DNA of 12,489 bases. Source: Anaerolineae bacterium (lineage in GTDB: Bacteria; Chloroflexota; Anaerolineae; B4-G1). The notes beneath the pieces are model-generated. The model did not search any database and was not told where the DNA came from. It worked only from the letters and a program-made list of their open reading frames with translations. The position numbers were made by a program, and so were the translations under genes. The stretch covers positions 1 to 12,489 of the forward strand of contig JADHWW010000160.1 in NCBI GenBank assembly GCA_016783285.1. The letters are read 5' to 3'. Positions 5,281 through 11,034 of this stretch are shown piece after piece. Each line of letters begins with the position of its first letter. The first letter of the stretch is position 1.

Positions 5281-6117
5281 ATGGAGGCGCCAAAGCAATC
5301 TATGAACATCCGATTACCCGTGGCTTTCACCGATCACCACGAGCAGGTTGTGCGGAAACATCTGGTCGGTGTTGAGCGCTTGACCAAAGATGATTGGCGC
5401 CTGCTCATCGAAGCGATGGACTCGCTGCGTCGGGCCGAGATCGTCGAATCTGGACGACGGGAGTCTTTTTCAGCAGTTTACGACCGGTTGGTGGACGCGG
5501 TATATGCCGACGAGACCATTGAGCGACTTTTTGCTCTGGCTGACCCCGAAGCGGAAGGGGAACGCCTGCGGGCGGCTGTTGCCCGACGCATTATGAACGA
5601 CCTGCGCACCACTGGCTTATGGCGAGCCGACGTTCCGGCTTCGCAATGGATAACCGCTTTCTGCCTGTACTGGTGGCAGGTATTCGTCAAGGGTTACGTC
5701 TTTGAGATATCTATCTACCGTGATCTGGACAAGAGCGGCATACATTATGCCCACCACGATTTGCGGAAGCGGCGAGCGCGATTCTCGAAACACGATCTGG
5801 AGATCATGAGCTTCCGTGGTGATGTCAAGACCAGCACCTATTTTGTGTTCACCCGTCGCACCGAGGCGTTGGCTCACGATTTTTACATCACCCGTATGTA
5901 CCATGCAAACGCGAGGCGCTGGTATCAGGTGGTCTGGTTGACGCCCGCCTTCTGGTCGCTCCTGAACGGGGAACCGACACCTGTGGCGTACAACTTTGTC
6001 TGGCAAGTGTTGCCCAACGTGGCCCAGATCACGCTGCGCGGGCGACACTTTGTCATCGTGCTCTACGACGAATGGAAGCAGCGCGTGATTGCCCAACAGA
6101 GGAAAGGAATCGACTAA
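5281..6117 (+). CDS. Uncharacterised 278-aa protein, first gene of the repeat-flanked unit
   Basis: I do not recognise a named family. Residues about 35-115 are helical and charged. WITAFCLYWWQVFVKGYVFEIS (123-144) is aromatic and hydrophobic but interrupted by charge, so it is probably a buried core rather than a membrane helix. The most conserved-looking stretch is HHDLRKRRARFSKHDLEIMSF, then RGDVKTSTYFVF (158-190). DLE...GDVKT (D172, D181, K183) resembles the D-x(n)-D/E-x-K layout of restriction-like nucleases, but without a structure this is weak. DFYITRMYHANARRWYQVVWL (200-220) and FVIVLYDEWKQRVI (257-270) read as beta strands and a final helix. GGAG 9 nt upstream supports the ATG at 5281. 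The stop overlaps the next start (TAATG), so the two genes form one unit. Confidence 0.7.
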   Translation: MEAPKQSMNIRLPVAFTDHHEQVVRKHLVGVERLTKDDWRLLIEAMDSLRRAEIVESGRRESFSAVYDRLVDAVYADETIERLFALADPEAEGERLRAAVARRIMNDLRTTGLWRADVPASQWITAFCLYWWQVFVKGYVFEISIYRDLDKSGIHYAHHDLRKRRARFSKHDLEIMSFRGDVKTSTYFVFTRRTEALAHDFYITRMYHANARRWYQVVWLTPAFWSLLNGEPTPVAYNFVWQVLPNVAQITLRGRHFVIVLYDEWKQRVIAQQRKGID

Positions 6118-6428
6118 TGTCTGAGAAACGAATCGGCGAAATGGACGACGCCGGGTTTATGCAATTGATGGAGGCGTTTGTTGACCGGCCCTCCGGTCCG
6201 GACGATGAAATCCCGGCCGAGTTGGTTTTTGCGATGCTGGATAGAGCCGAGTTGACACCGGGCCTCCTGGCCTTGCATAGTCGACTTGTGGGGGACCGGC
6301 TGGTGTTGTCCACATCTCCAGGGGCGCGTGTGCCAGAGAGCGTGCGGGATATCGAAATCCGCCTGCCCAACGTGCGCGTCGTTGTCAGTCTGGAGACCTC
6401 AATTGGACACGCTTCACTGGGCGGGTGA
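6117..6428 (+). CDS. Uncharacterised 103-aa protein, second gene of the repeat-flanked unit
   Basis: This is a small acidic protein with no recognised domain. Residues 8-48 (DDAGFMQLMEAFVDRP, then DEIPAELVFAMLD) are probably helical. Residues 58-95 alternate hydrophobic residues as in beta strands (RLVLSTSPG, SVRDIEIRL, VRVVVSLE). There are no catalytic-looking clusters, Cys pairs or membrane segments. Start ATG 6117 shares bases with the upstream TAA, and AGGAAAGGA lies just before it, so expression is coupled to the 278-aa partner. A partner or inhibitor role is only a guess from gene order. The gene ends 7 bp before the right repeat. Confidence 0.65.
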   Translation: MSEKRIGEMDDAGFMQLMEAFVDRPSGPDDEIPAELVFAMLDRAELTPGLLALHSRLVGDRLVLSTSPGARVPESVRDIEIRLPNVRVVVSLETSIGHASLGG

Positions 6429-6577
6429 TCTGAGCGCAGCGCTCAGGAAGCGCAACGCCGTCGAATCACTGAACCGCTGAATTCACTGACGACACTGAAA
6501 GAGGCTCGCCATGCAGTGAAATTCAGTGCCATCAGTGCTTCAGTGCTTCAAACGATGTGAGCACACCTGCCTCAAGC

Positions 6578-6603
6578 GCCTGTCCTGAGCGGAGTCGAAG
6601 GGC
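6578..6603 (+). repeat. 26-bp dispersed repeat, copy 2
   Basis: Identical to the copy at 5112-5137 and carried inside the 225-bp repeat. Confidence 0.7.
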
Positions 6604-6621
6604 CGGTGCAAGAAGAACACG

Positions 6622-6655
6622 ACGGCCCTGCTGCTCTCACGAGTAGCAGGGCCGT
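6622..6655. terminator. Hairpin between convergent genes, likely bidirectional terminator
   Basis: Stem 6622-6636 and 6641-6655 forms 15 pairs with one G-T wobble and a TCAC loop. On the plus strand it is followed by GGCTTCGG, a weak T-tract. On the minus strand it is followed by TGTTCTTCTT. It can end transcription from the two-gene unit and from the PBP gene. Confidence 0.5.
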
Positions 6656-6695
6656 GGCTTCGGAAGCCTCTGAGATCTCTTCATCCCACCGTCTG

Positions 6696-8975
6696 TCACG
6701 GCTCCGGCGTAGGTGTGGGTGTGGGCGTGGGTGGCACGTAGCCCTCCTGCGCCTGGGGCGGCAACGGGGAAAGAGGCAGGCCGTAGTAAGCCTCTATCAC
6801 CTGGCGCACCAGCGGCGCGGCCACCGCCGAGCCTTCTCCCACGTTCTCCACGATGGCGACGATGGCGATCTCGGGGCTGCCGGCCGGGGCGTAGGCGGCG
6901 AACCAGGAATGGGGCTCCGTGTCCGGCGTGCCGACCTCGGCCGTGCCGGTCTTGCCGGCGACGGGAATGCTCAACCCGGCGAAGCGGCGGGTCGCAGTGC
7001 CGATGGATTTGGTGGTCACCCCCAGGAGCGCCTCCTGAATGGCGGCCAGGTGCCCTGGGCTGATCGGTAGTGTGCCGACAGATTGCACCTGCGTCACTTG
7101 CTCGGGGATAACGTTGCCGGCCGGGCCGATGCGCTCAATGACGTAGGGACGGTAGAGCGTGCCTCCGTTCGCCACCGCCGCCATCATGCGCGCCACCTGT
7201 AGCGGCGTCACCAGTAGATAGCCCTGCCCGATGGAGATATTGATCGTATCCCCCACCCACCAGGGCTCGCCGCGGACGTTCGCCTTCCACTCCGGGTCGG
7301 GCATCAGCCCGCTTTCCTCGAATACCCCTTCCAACCCGGTCGGCTCGCCGAAGCCAAAGCCACGACCGAATCGAGGGAGCACGTCCTGCCCCACCTCGTC
7401 GAGTTTCAGTCCCACCTCGTAGAACACAACGTCACACGAGGCGGTGAGGCCATCCTTGAGGCTGATGTCGCCGTGCCCATCCTCTTTCCAGCAATCCTTA
7501 CGCGACGCCGGCCCCAGCCCCTCCCAGTAACCGGGGCAGTGGAAGAACGTGTGATCCGGATTCATCCCCGCCTCCTCCATCGCCGCCGCCATGGTGACGA
7601 TCTTGAAGACAGAGGCAGAGGGATAGTTCCCCTGGGTGGCGCGGTTAAAGAGCGGATTGCGGGGGTCGGCCAGAATCTGGGAGCGGCCCACCGCGCCGGC
7701 CGGCCCGACAAAGACGTTGGGATCGAAACCGGGGCCGCTGGCCAGCGCCCGCACCGCGCCGGTGTGCACATCAAGCACGACGATGGCCCCTTTGCGACCG
7801 CCCAGAATCCGCTGCACCTGCCTCTGAAAGTCGCGGTCGAAGGTGGTGTGGATGGCGCGACCAGGCACGAGCGGGCGTTTCGCCACCTCGGCCACTATCT
7901 CCCCCTCCGGGGTGACGATGGTGAGCACGCCGCCGTGCCGGCCGGCCAGGATTTCCTCTCCCCAGGCCTCCAGCCCAGAAACGCCCACCCACTCGTCGCC
8001 CCGGTAGCCCCGGTTGTGGTAGGCCTCCAACTGCTCGGCCGGCACGGGGGCCACCCAGCCGACGACGTGGGGCGCGACGCCGCTCCCCTGGGGAGGATAG
8101 GTGCGCCCCTCCTTCTCCTCTCGGTAAATGCCGGGGATGGAGCCTAGTAAATAGTCATAGTCCACGCTAATCTCGGCGGAGACGTCGGCGATGGGCACCT
8201 CCCAGTCGGCGGGAGCGGCGACGTACCGGCCCCGCATCTCGTCCGGGGAGAGGCCCGTGACCAGCGCCAGCGCCGTCAGGAGCGCCTCCTCGTCCTCAAT
8301 TTGGCCGGGGACGACGCCGACGGTGACGATCGTGCCCTCGGTCGCCAGGCCCAATCCGGCCCGGTCGTAGATGTTGGCGCGGACGGGAATGGTGTACTCC
8401 ATCCGAAAATAGTGCCCGCCCGCCAGTTGCGGCCATATCAGTCCCTCGTCCCAGTCCACCCACCACTGCCCCTCGTGCAGGCTGAGCGGCATAATCGTGT
8501 CGGCGGTCAACGTGCCGACCAGGGCTGTGTCCAGCGCCAGGCGGAAGGAGACGTGGCCCCGGTCACCCTCTCGCAAGGCGGACTGGAGGCGCGTGGTGAC
8601 GGTCAGGACGGTGGCAGTGGCAAGCGCGTTCTGGTAGCGCCGGGTGAAACTCTCGGCGTCAATGGCGGCCTGGCTGTCCGGGGAAAGGTAGGTGTACATC
8701 GTCGCATAATCGCCCGCACTCCAGGCAGAAAGGTACGCAGCGGCAGTCGCCTCGGGAGAGGGCAGTGGAGGGGTGTTGGTTGGCTGGTTGGTCGGTTGGT
8801 TGGTTGGTTGGCTGGGGAGTTGGTTGGTTGGTTGGCTGGGGAGTTGGTTGGTTGGTCGGTGGATGGGTTGGTCGGTCGGGAAATTGCTGCAACCCACCAA
8901 TAAAAGCAACACCAGAATTGCGAATTGCGAATTGCGAATTGCAGATTTGAGATTTGCAGAATTGAGATTTGTCAT
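6696..8975 (-). CDS. Class B penicillin-binding protein (PBP2/MecA-like transpeptidase), lipoprotein type
   Basis: This 759-aa D,D-transpeptidase would cross-link peptidoglycan outside the membrane. The N-terminus has a hydrophobic core and lipobox LVGC (26-29), so it is probably lipid-anchored. A QPTN/QLPS repeat linker covers about 36-67. An NTF2-like MecA_N domain covers about 74-185 ([27 protein letters not shown]). A PBP-dimer region starts with [12 protein letters not shown] (196-207) and runs to about 370. The transpeptidase domain covers about 393-735, with S455-V-F-K458 (SxxK nucleophile and base), S513-C-D515 (SxN equivalent, SCD as in several PBP2 enzymes) and K675-T-G. The tail is PT repeats. 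The start overlaps the maf stop as ATGA, so it is coupled to maf, and no separate ribosome-binding site is seen. All catalytic motifs are present. B. subtilis PBP3 is a precedent for lipobox-bearing class B PBPs. Confidence 0.9.
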   Translation of the reverse strand: MTNLNSANLKSAIRNSQFAILVLLLLVGCSNFPTDQPIHRPTNQLPSQPTNQLPSQPTNQPTNQPTNTPPLPSPEATAAAYLSAWSAGDYATMYTYLSPDSQAAIDAESFTRRYQNALATATVLTVTTRLQSALREGDRGHVSFRLALDTALVGTLTADTIMPLSLHEGQWWVDWDEGLIWPQLAGGHYFRMEYTIPVRANIYDRAGLGLATEGTIVTVGVVPGQIEDEEALLTALALVTGLSPDEMRGRYVAAPADWEVPIADVSAEISVDYDYLLGSIPGIYREEKEGRTYPPQGSGVAPHVVGWVAPVPAEQLEAYHNRGYRGDEWVGVSGLEAWGEEILAGRHGGVLTIVTPEGEIVAEVAKRPLVPGRAIHTTFDRDFQRQVQRILGGRKGAIVVLDVHTGAVRALASGPGFDPNVFVGPAGAVGRSQILADPRNPLFNRATQGNYPSASVFKIVTMAAAMEEAGMNPDHTFFHCPGYWEGLGPASRKDCWKEDGHGDISLKDGLTASCDVVFYEVGLKLDEVGQDVLPRFGRGFGFGEPTGLEGVFEESGLMPDPEWKANVRGEPWWVGDTINISIGQGYLLVTPLQVARMMAAVANGGTLYRPYVIERIGPAGNVIPEQVTQVQSVGTLPISPGHLAAIQEALLGVTTKSIGTATRRFAGLSIPVAGKTGTAEVGTPDTEPHSWFAAYAPAGSPEIAIVAIVENVGEGSAVAAPLVRQVIEAYYGLPLSPLPPQAQEGYVPPTPTPTPTPEP
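8774..8880. repeat. GGTT/24-bp tandem repeat encoding the PBP linker
   Basis: A G-rich tract on the plus strand consists of GGTT units with a 24-bp higher period (GCTGGGGAG at 8811 and again at 8835). On the minus strand it encodes the QPTNQLPS octapeptide repeat after the lipobox. The many GG runs could form two-tetrad quadruplexes. Copy number is likely to vary between strains. Confidence 0.85.
8916..8975. repeat. AATTGCG/AATTTGA-type short tandem repeat at the PBP start
   Basis: About four AATTGCG-like 7-bp units run from 8916 to about 8942. Diverged GATTTGCAGAATTGAGATTTG units follow, to the start codon. On the minus strand they encode the first 20 or so residues of the PBP ([18 protein letters not shown]), that is, the n-region of its signal peptide. 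Confidence 0.8.
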
Positions 8976-9649
8976 TGATCATTCAGGATGGTGGCGTGAA
9001 CCGCGCAACGGTGGCCGGTGTGAGCCTGGCAGGTGGCGGGAACGTCACAGGGCGGCTCGATCTGCCAGGCGTGCAGGCAGCGGGTGAGATGGCAGAGCGG
9101 GAGCCCCACCACGTTGGCGTAGCAACCCTGCAATGCAGCGACAGGATGAAAGCCGGGATGCTGGATGGCGTATGCGCCGGCCTTGTCCAGGGGGTCGCCG
9201 CTGGCGACGTAGGCAGCGATTTCAGCGTCGGAGTAGGCCCGCATCGTCACCTGGGTTTCGGCCACATCGGTCAGTGCGCGACCGGTGGCGGGCTCCAGCA
9301 GAGTAACGGCGCTGCAGACGGTGTGGGATCGTCCGCGCAGGCGGAGCAGCATCAAGACCGCCTCTGCCGCGTCGTGTGGCTTGCCCAGGATCTCGCCTTC
9401 GAGCGCGACGACGGTGTCACAGGCAATGACGACAGATTGTTTGAAACTGGGTTTTTTCCTGAAAACCCGGTTTCTTTCCCCTGCGGCCCGGGCCTTGTCC
9501 CGGCTCAGCCGGATGACCAATGCAGCCGGGGATTCATTCGCCTGGGGCACCTCGGCCACGTTTGCCACGATCATCTCGAACGGCAGTCCTAATAGCGCCA
9601 ACAATTCGCGGCGGCGGGGGGAAGCGGAGGCCAGGAGCAAGTTTGTCAT
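8972..9649 (-). CDS. maf: Maf family nucleotide pyrophosphatase
   Basis: This 225-aa Maf protein hydrolyses non-canonical or selected nucleoside triphosphates (dTTP/UTP-type in YhdE) to monophosphates, and the family is linked to septum formation. LLLASASPRRRELLALLG (4-21) is the N-terminal phosphate-binding motif. ACDTVVALEGEILGKP (76-91) carries the catalytic D78. SGDPLDKAGAYAIQ (150-163) and ANVVGLPL (178-185) complete the fold. The start at 9649 (MTNLLLAS) begins exactly at the family N-terminus; the frame is open upstream but unconserved. Residues about 59-69 (NRVFRKKPSFK) are extra relative to E. coli Maf and are encoded by a palindrome. The tail after 190 is Cys/His-rich (C191, C201, C207, C215). 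Its stop overlaps the PBP start. A minus-strand promoter (TTGTCT at 9704-9709, TATAAC at 9680-9685, 18-bp spacing) is possible but weak. Confidence 0.9.
   Translation of the reverse strand: MTNLLLASASPRRRELLALLGLPFEMIVANVAEVPQANESPAALVIRLSRDKARAAGERNRVFRKKPSFKQSVVIACDTVVALEGEILGKPHDAAEAVLMLLRLRGRSHTVCSAVTLLEPATGRALTDVAETQVTMRAYSDAEIAAYVASGDPLDKAGAYAIQHPGFHPVAALQGCYANVVGLPLCHLTRCLHAWQIEPPCDVPATCQAHTGHRCAVHATILNDQ
9443..9474. repeat. 32-bp palindromic element inside maf
   Basis: GAAACTGGGTTTT (9443-9455) pairs with AAAACCCGGTTTC (9462-9474), with one T/G wobble position and a 6-nt loop. It lies in frame inside maf. GAAACCGGGTTTT-type palindromes are known as small dispersed repeats in cyanobacteria and other bacteria, from memory. 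Confidence 0.75.
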
Positions 9650-9659
9650 CTTTTCAATC

Positions 9660-9687
9660 TTGACAAACGATAGATGTTGGTTATACT
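9660..9687 (+). promoter_or_regulatory. Promoter of the DUF5647-like gene
   Basis: A perfect TTGACA (9660-9665), 16 bp, TATACT (9682-9687). Transcription would start near 9693-9695, at the first ATG of the AACAATGA repeat. It faces away from maf. Confidence 0.65.
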
Positions 9688-9693
9688 GAAACA

Positions 9694-10020
9694 ATGAACA
9701 ATGAGACAATGAACAATGAACAAATGGGTAAGACGTATCGGGCCAAGTACAACAAGTTGTTCACCAAATTGAATCATTATATGCTGAAACACCCCGAATT
9801 TGGGGAGCGGATTCCGCAAAACGCGCTTATCGTGTTGGTGGACGAGAACGACCCGGAATTCAGCCGTCGGAATATTCAGTTGGCGCAGGAATCTCTGGCC
9901 TATGACGATCTGCCCAGTCGCCCTGTCATTTACATTGAGGCCGGTGAGTTGGCTCCAGTTCGTTCCCGTCTGTACCATCCTCGCGTGATCATCCAGATGC
10001 CAGAGTACGCAGCCGTGTGA
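9694..10020 (+). CDS. DUF5647-like small protein
   Basis: The product is 108 aa from ATG 9694, or 98 aa from ATG 9724 (MGKTYRAKYNKLF). The conserved part is KYNKLFTKLNHYMLKHPEFGERIPQ, ALIVLVDENDPEFSRRNIQLAQE, and RPVIYIEAGELAPVRSRLYHPRV. I associate this with DUF5647 proteins, which are short, of unknown function and often found near toxin-antitoxin-type genes. No catalytic motif is visible. The first 10 codons come from a short tandem repeat (AACAATGA-like) with several in-frame ATGs and no Shine-Dalgarno sequence. The -10 box 6 nt upstream of ATG 9694 suggests leaderless translation there, although family similarity begins only after 9724. The exact start is uncertain. Confidence 0.65.
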   Translation: MNNETMNNEQMGKTYRAKYNKLFTKLNHYMLKHPEFGERIPQNALIVLVDENDPEFSRRNIQLAQESLAYDDLPSRPVIYIEAGELAPVRSRLYHPRVIIQMPEYAAV

Positions 10021-10025
10021 TCTCT

Positions 10026-10058
10026 GCCCTCGCTGGCGATGCCCTTGGGGACGAGGGC
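10026..10058 (+). terminator. Weak hairpin after the DUF5647-like gene
   Basis: GCCCTCG (10026-10032) pairs with CGAGGGC (10052-10058) over a 19-nt loop, only 6 bp after the stop. No T-run follows directly. Confidence 0.3.
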
Positions 10059-10079
10059 TGGGAGCGTAAAAATACCAAC

Positions 10080-10105
10080 AGCGCCACGGTGTACACCGTG
10101 GCGCT
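10080..10105. terminator. Perfect 26-bp palindrome, possible bidirectional terminator
   Basis: AGCGCCACGGTGT (10080-10092) is followed directly by its exact reverse complement (10093-10105). On the plus strand ATTGTAAC follows. On the minus strand GTTGGTATTTTTACG follows, which is T-rich. It lies between the DUF5647-like gene and the kinase remnant, so terminator function fits best, but an operator is possible. Confidence 0.45.
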
Positions 10106-10146
10106 ATTGTAACACATACACCGGCGTTGGGAAAGGCGGCCCTGAC

Positions 10147-10362
10147 CTAACACGGGGCGCTCCGCAGCCAGAGCGTGAAAGTGCTACCCTGGCCCAATTC
10201 GCCTGTCCTGAGCTCTGCCGAAGGGCTCTCCACCGTTACCCGGCCGCCGTGGGCGCGCATGATCTCCTGGGTGATGCTCAACCCCAGGCCGACGCCGGGG
10301 ACGTGTCCCGATTCGGCCAGGCTGCCGCGGAAGAAGCGGTCGAACACCCGCAGAGCCTGAAA
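10147..10362 (-). pseudogene. Histidine kinase C-terminal remnant (HATPase_c end)
   Basis: On the minus strand the frame reads ALRVFDRFFRG, then VPGVGLGLSITQEIMRAHGG, then VTVESP and GQGSTFTLWL. These are the F box, G2 box and last strands of a sensor kinase ATPase domain. Everything before, including the H box and N box, is missing, and a stop lies just upstream at 10363-10365. Between VESP and GQGSTF about nine residues (SAELRTGEL) are encoded by a 26-bp dispersed repeat. It cannot be a functional kinase. Confidence 0.75.
10201..10226 (+). repeat. 26-bp dispersed repeat, copy 3, inside the kinase remnant
   Basis: Same ends as the copies at 5112 and 6578 (GCCTGTCCTGAGC...CGAAGGGC), with centre TCTGC instead of GGAGT. 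In the kinase frame it adds about nine residues where relatives run VESPGQGSTF. Confidence 0.7.
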
Positions 10363-10425
10363 TTATTGTCAATGGGGCAAATCTACCAGACAACGAGTAA
10401 TAAACAAATCTGGCGCATCGCACCC

Positions 10426-10454
10426 TTGACCCCACGCTGCCATCATTGTATAAT
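10426..10454 (+). promoter_or_regulatory. Consensus promoter of the DUF5678-like gene, with palindromic -10
   Basis: TTGACC (10426-10431), 17 bp, TATAAT (10449-10454). CATTGTATAATG (10445-10456) is a palindrome over the -10 box, as at the AbrB/PIN promoter. AAGGAGGT (10465-10472) lies 4 nt before the ATG at 10477. Confidence 0.75.
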
Positions 10455-10476
10455 GGAGACGGATAAGGAGGTAACG

Positions 10477-10758
10477 ATGACAGAGGTTGATACCACGCGC
10501 TTTGAGATAGACCCAGAAACCGGCCTGATTGCCCCCACCTTTGAGGAAACGATGCAGTGGGATGATTGGGCCGATGAGCACATGCCGGAATTCGAGGAGA
10601 TGTATGCTGGCAAGTACCTGGCCGTATGGGAATGTGAGATCGCAGGCATGGGCGACGATAGTTGGGAGGCGCGTCAGGAAGCCGAGAAACGGCACCCCAA
10701 CACCGTCCCTTTGATCGTCTACGTCGCCACTGAGCGAGAGGCGGTGTTGTTTGTCTGA
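10477..10758 (+). CDS. DUF5678-like small protein
   Basis: This is a 93-aa acidic protein. The first 30 residues are unconserved (TRFEIDPETGLIAPTFEE). MPEFEEMYAGKYLAVWECEIAGMGDDSWEARQEAEKRHP, then VPLIVYV (36-84), matches the DUF5678 pattern: a short helix, GKYLAV strand, a helix with acidic residues, and a final PLIV strand. The function is unknown. In many genomes it precedes a retropepsin-like protease gene, as seen here in broken form, so it was perhaps a partner of that protease. The start is fixed by AAGGAGGT and a consensus promoter. Longer in-frame starts upstream run through the promoter and antisense to the kinase remnant, so I reject them. Confidence 0.7.
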   Translation: MTEVDTTRFEIDPETGLIAPTFEETMQWDDWADEHMPEFEEMYAGKYLAVWECEIAGMGDDSWEARQEAEKRHPNTVPLIVYVATEREAVLFV

Positions 10759-10966
10759 GGTGCTCGTGGGCAACGGCCAGACCATCACCATCTACCTGCA
10801 CCGCGTGGGCCTGCGCATCGGCCACGCACACTTTGCCGCCACTATCGGCTTCTCCGACGAATTGGGCATCGGCTTCAACATCCTCGGTCGCGCCACCGTC
10901 TTTGACCGCATCCTGTTCTGTTTCCACGACGCCGAGCGCGTCCTGCTTGCGCGGCGATTGGGCTAG
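10751..10966 (+). pseudogene. Truncated retropepsin-like aspartic protease, C-terminal half
   Basis: About 71 codons from TTG 10751 (or GTG 10760) read YLHRVGLRIGHAHFAATIGFSDE and [20 protein letters not shown]. The GFNILGR..VFDR pattern is the second half of clan AA retroviral-type proteases found in bacteria. The catalytic DTG/DSG motif and the first 50-60 residues are missing. The fragment begins inside the last codons of the DUF5678-like gene, so a deletion probably joined the two. Alone it cannot be an active protease. Confidence 0.65.
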
Positions 10967-11034
10967 TCCCAGCCAGCAGATACCCCCTTTCCCATTCGCA
11001 GAACCAAACTACGCCTATTATTCAGGAGAGCAAC

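Larger units (their letters stand above)
6436..6660 (+). repeat. 225-bp direct repeat, right copy
   Basis: Same length and orientation as 4970-5194, about 95% identical and free of indels. It begins 7 bp after the second gene's stop. Its hairpin (6622-6655) is the reverse complement of the left copy's hairpin apart from one base. It separates the convergent two-gene unit and PBP gene. Confidence 0.9.

Noticed and set aside
4970..6660. Repeat-flanked unit considered as an insertion sequence or composite transposon
   Set aside because: No transposase reading frame, no terminal inverted repeats at the outer edges and no target duplication that I can see; the repeats are direct and non-coding.
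6713..8903. Several long plus-strand ORFs opposite the PBP gene (for example 7473-8147 and 8301-8903)
   Set aside because: They are antisense shadows of a GC-rich gene with full catalytic motifs on the minus strand; the translations are low-complexity and match no family.
8774..8975. Repeat tract considered as a CRISPR array
   Set aside because: Units are 4, 7 and 24 bp with no unique spacers, and the tract is translated within the PBP gene.
10039..10476. Long upstream extension of the DUF5678-like reading frame
   Set aside because: It runs through the palindrome, the antisense kinase remnant and a consensus promoter; the ATG at 10477 has an ideal ribosome-binding site.
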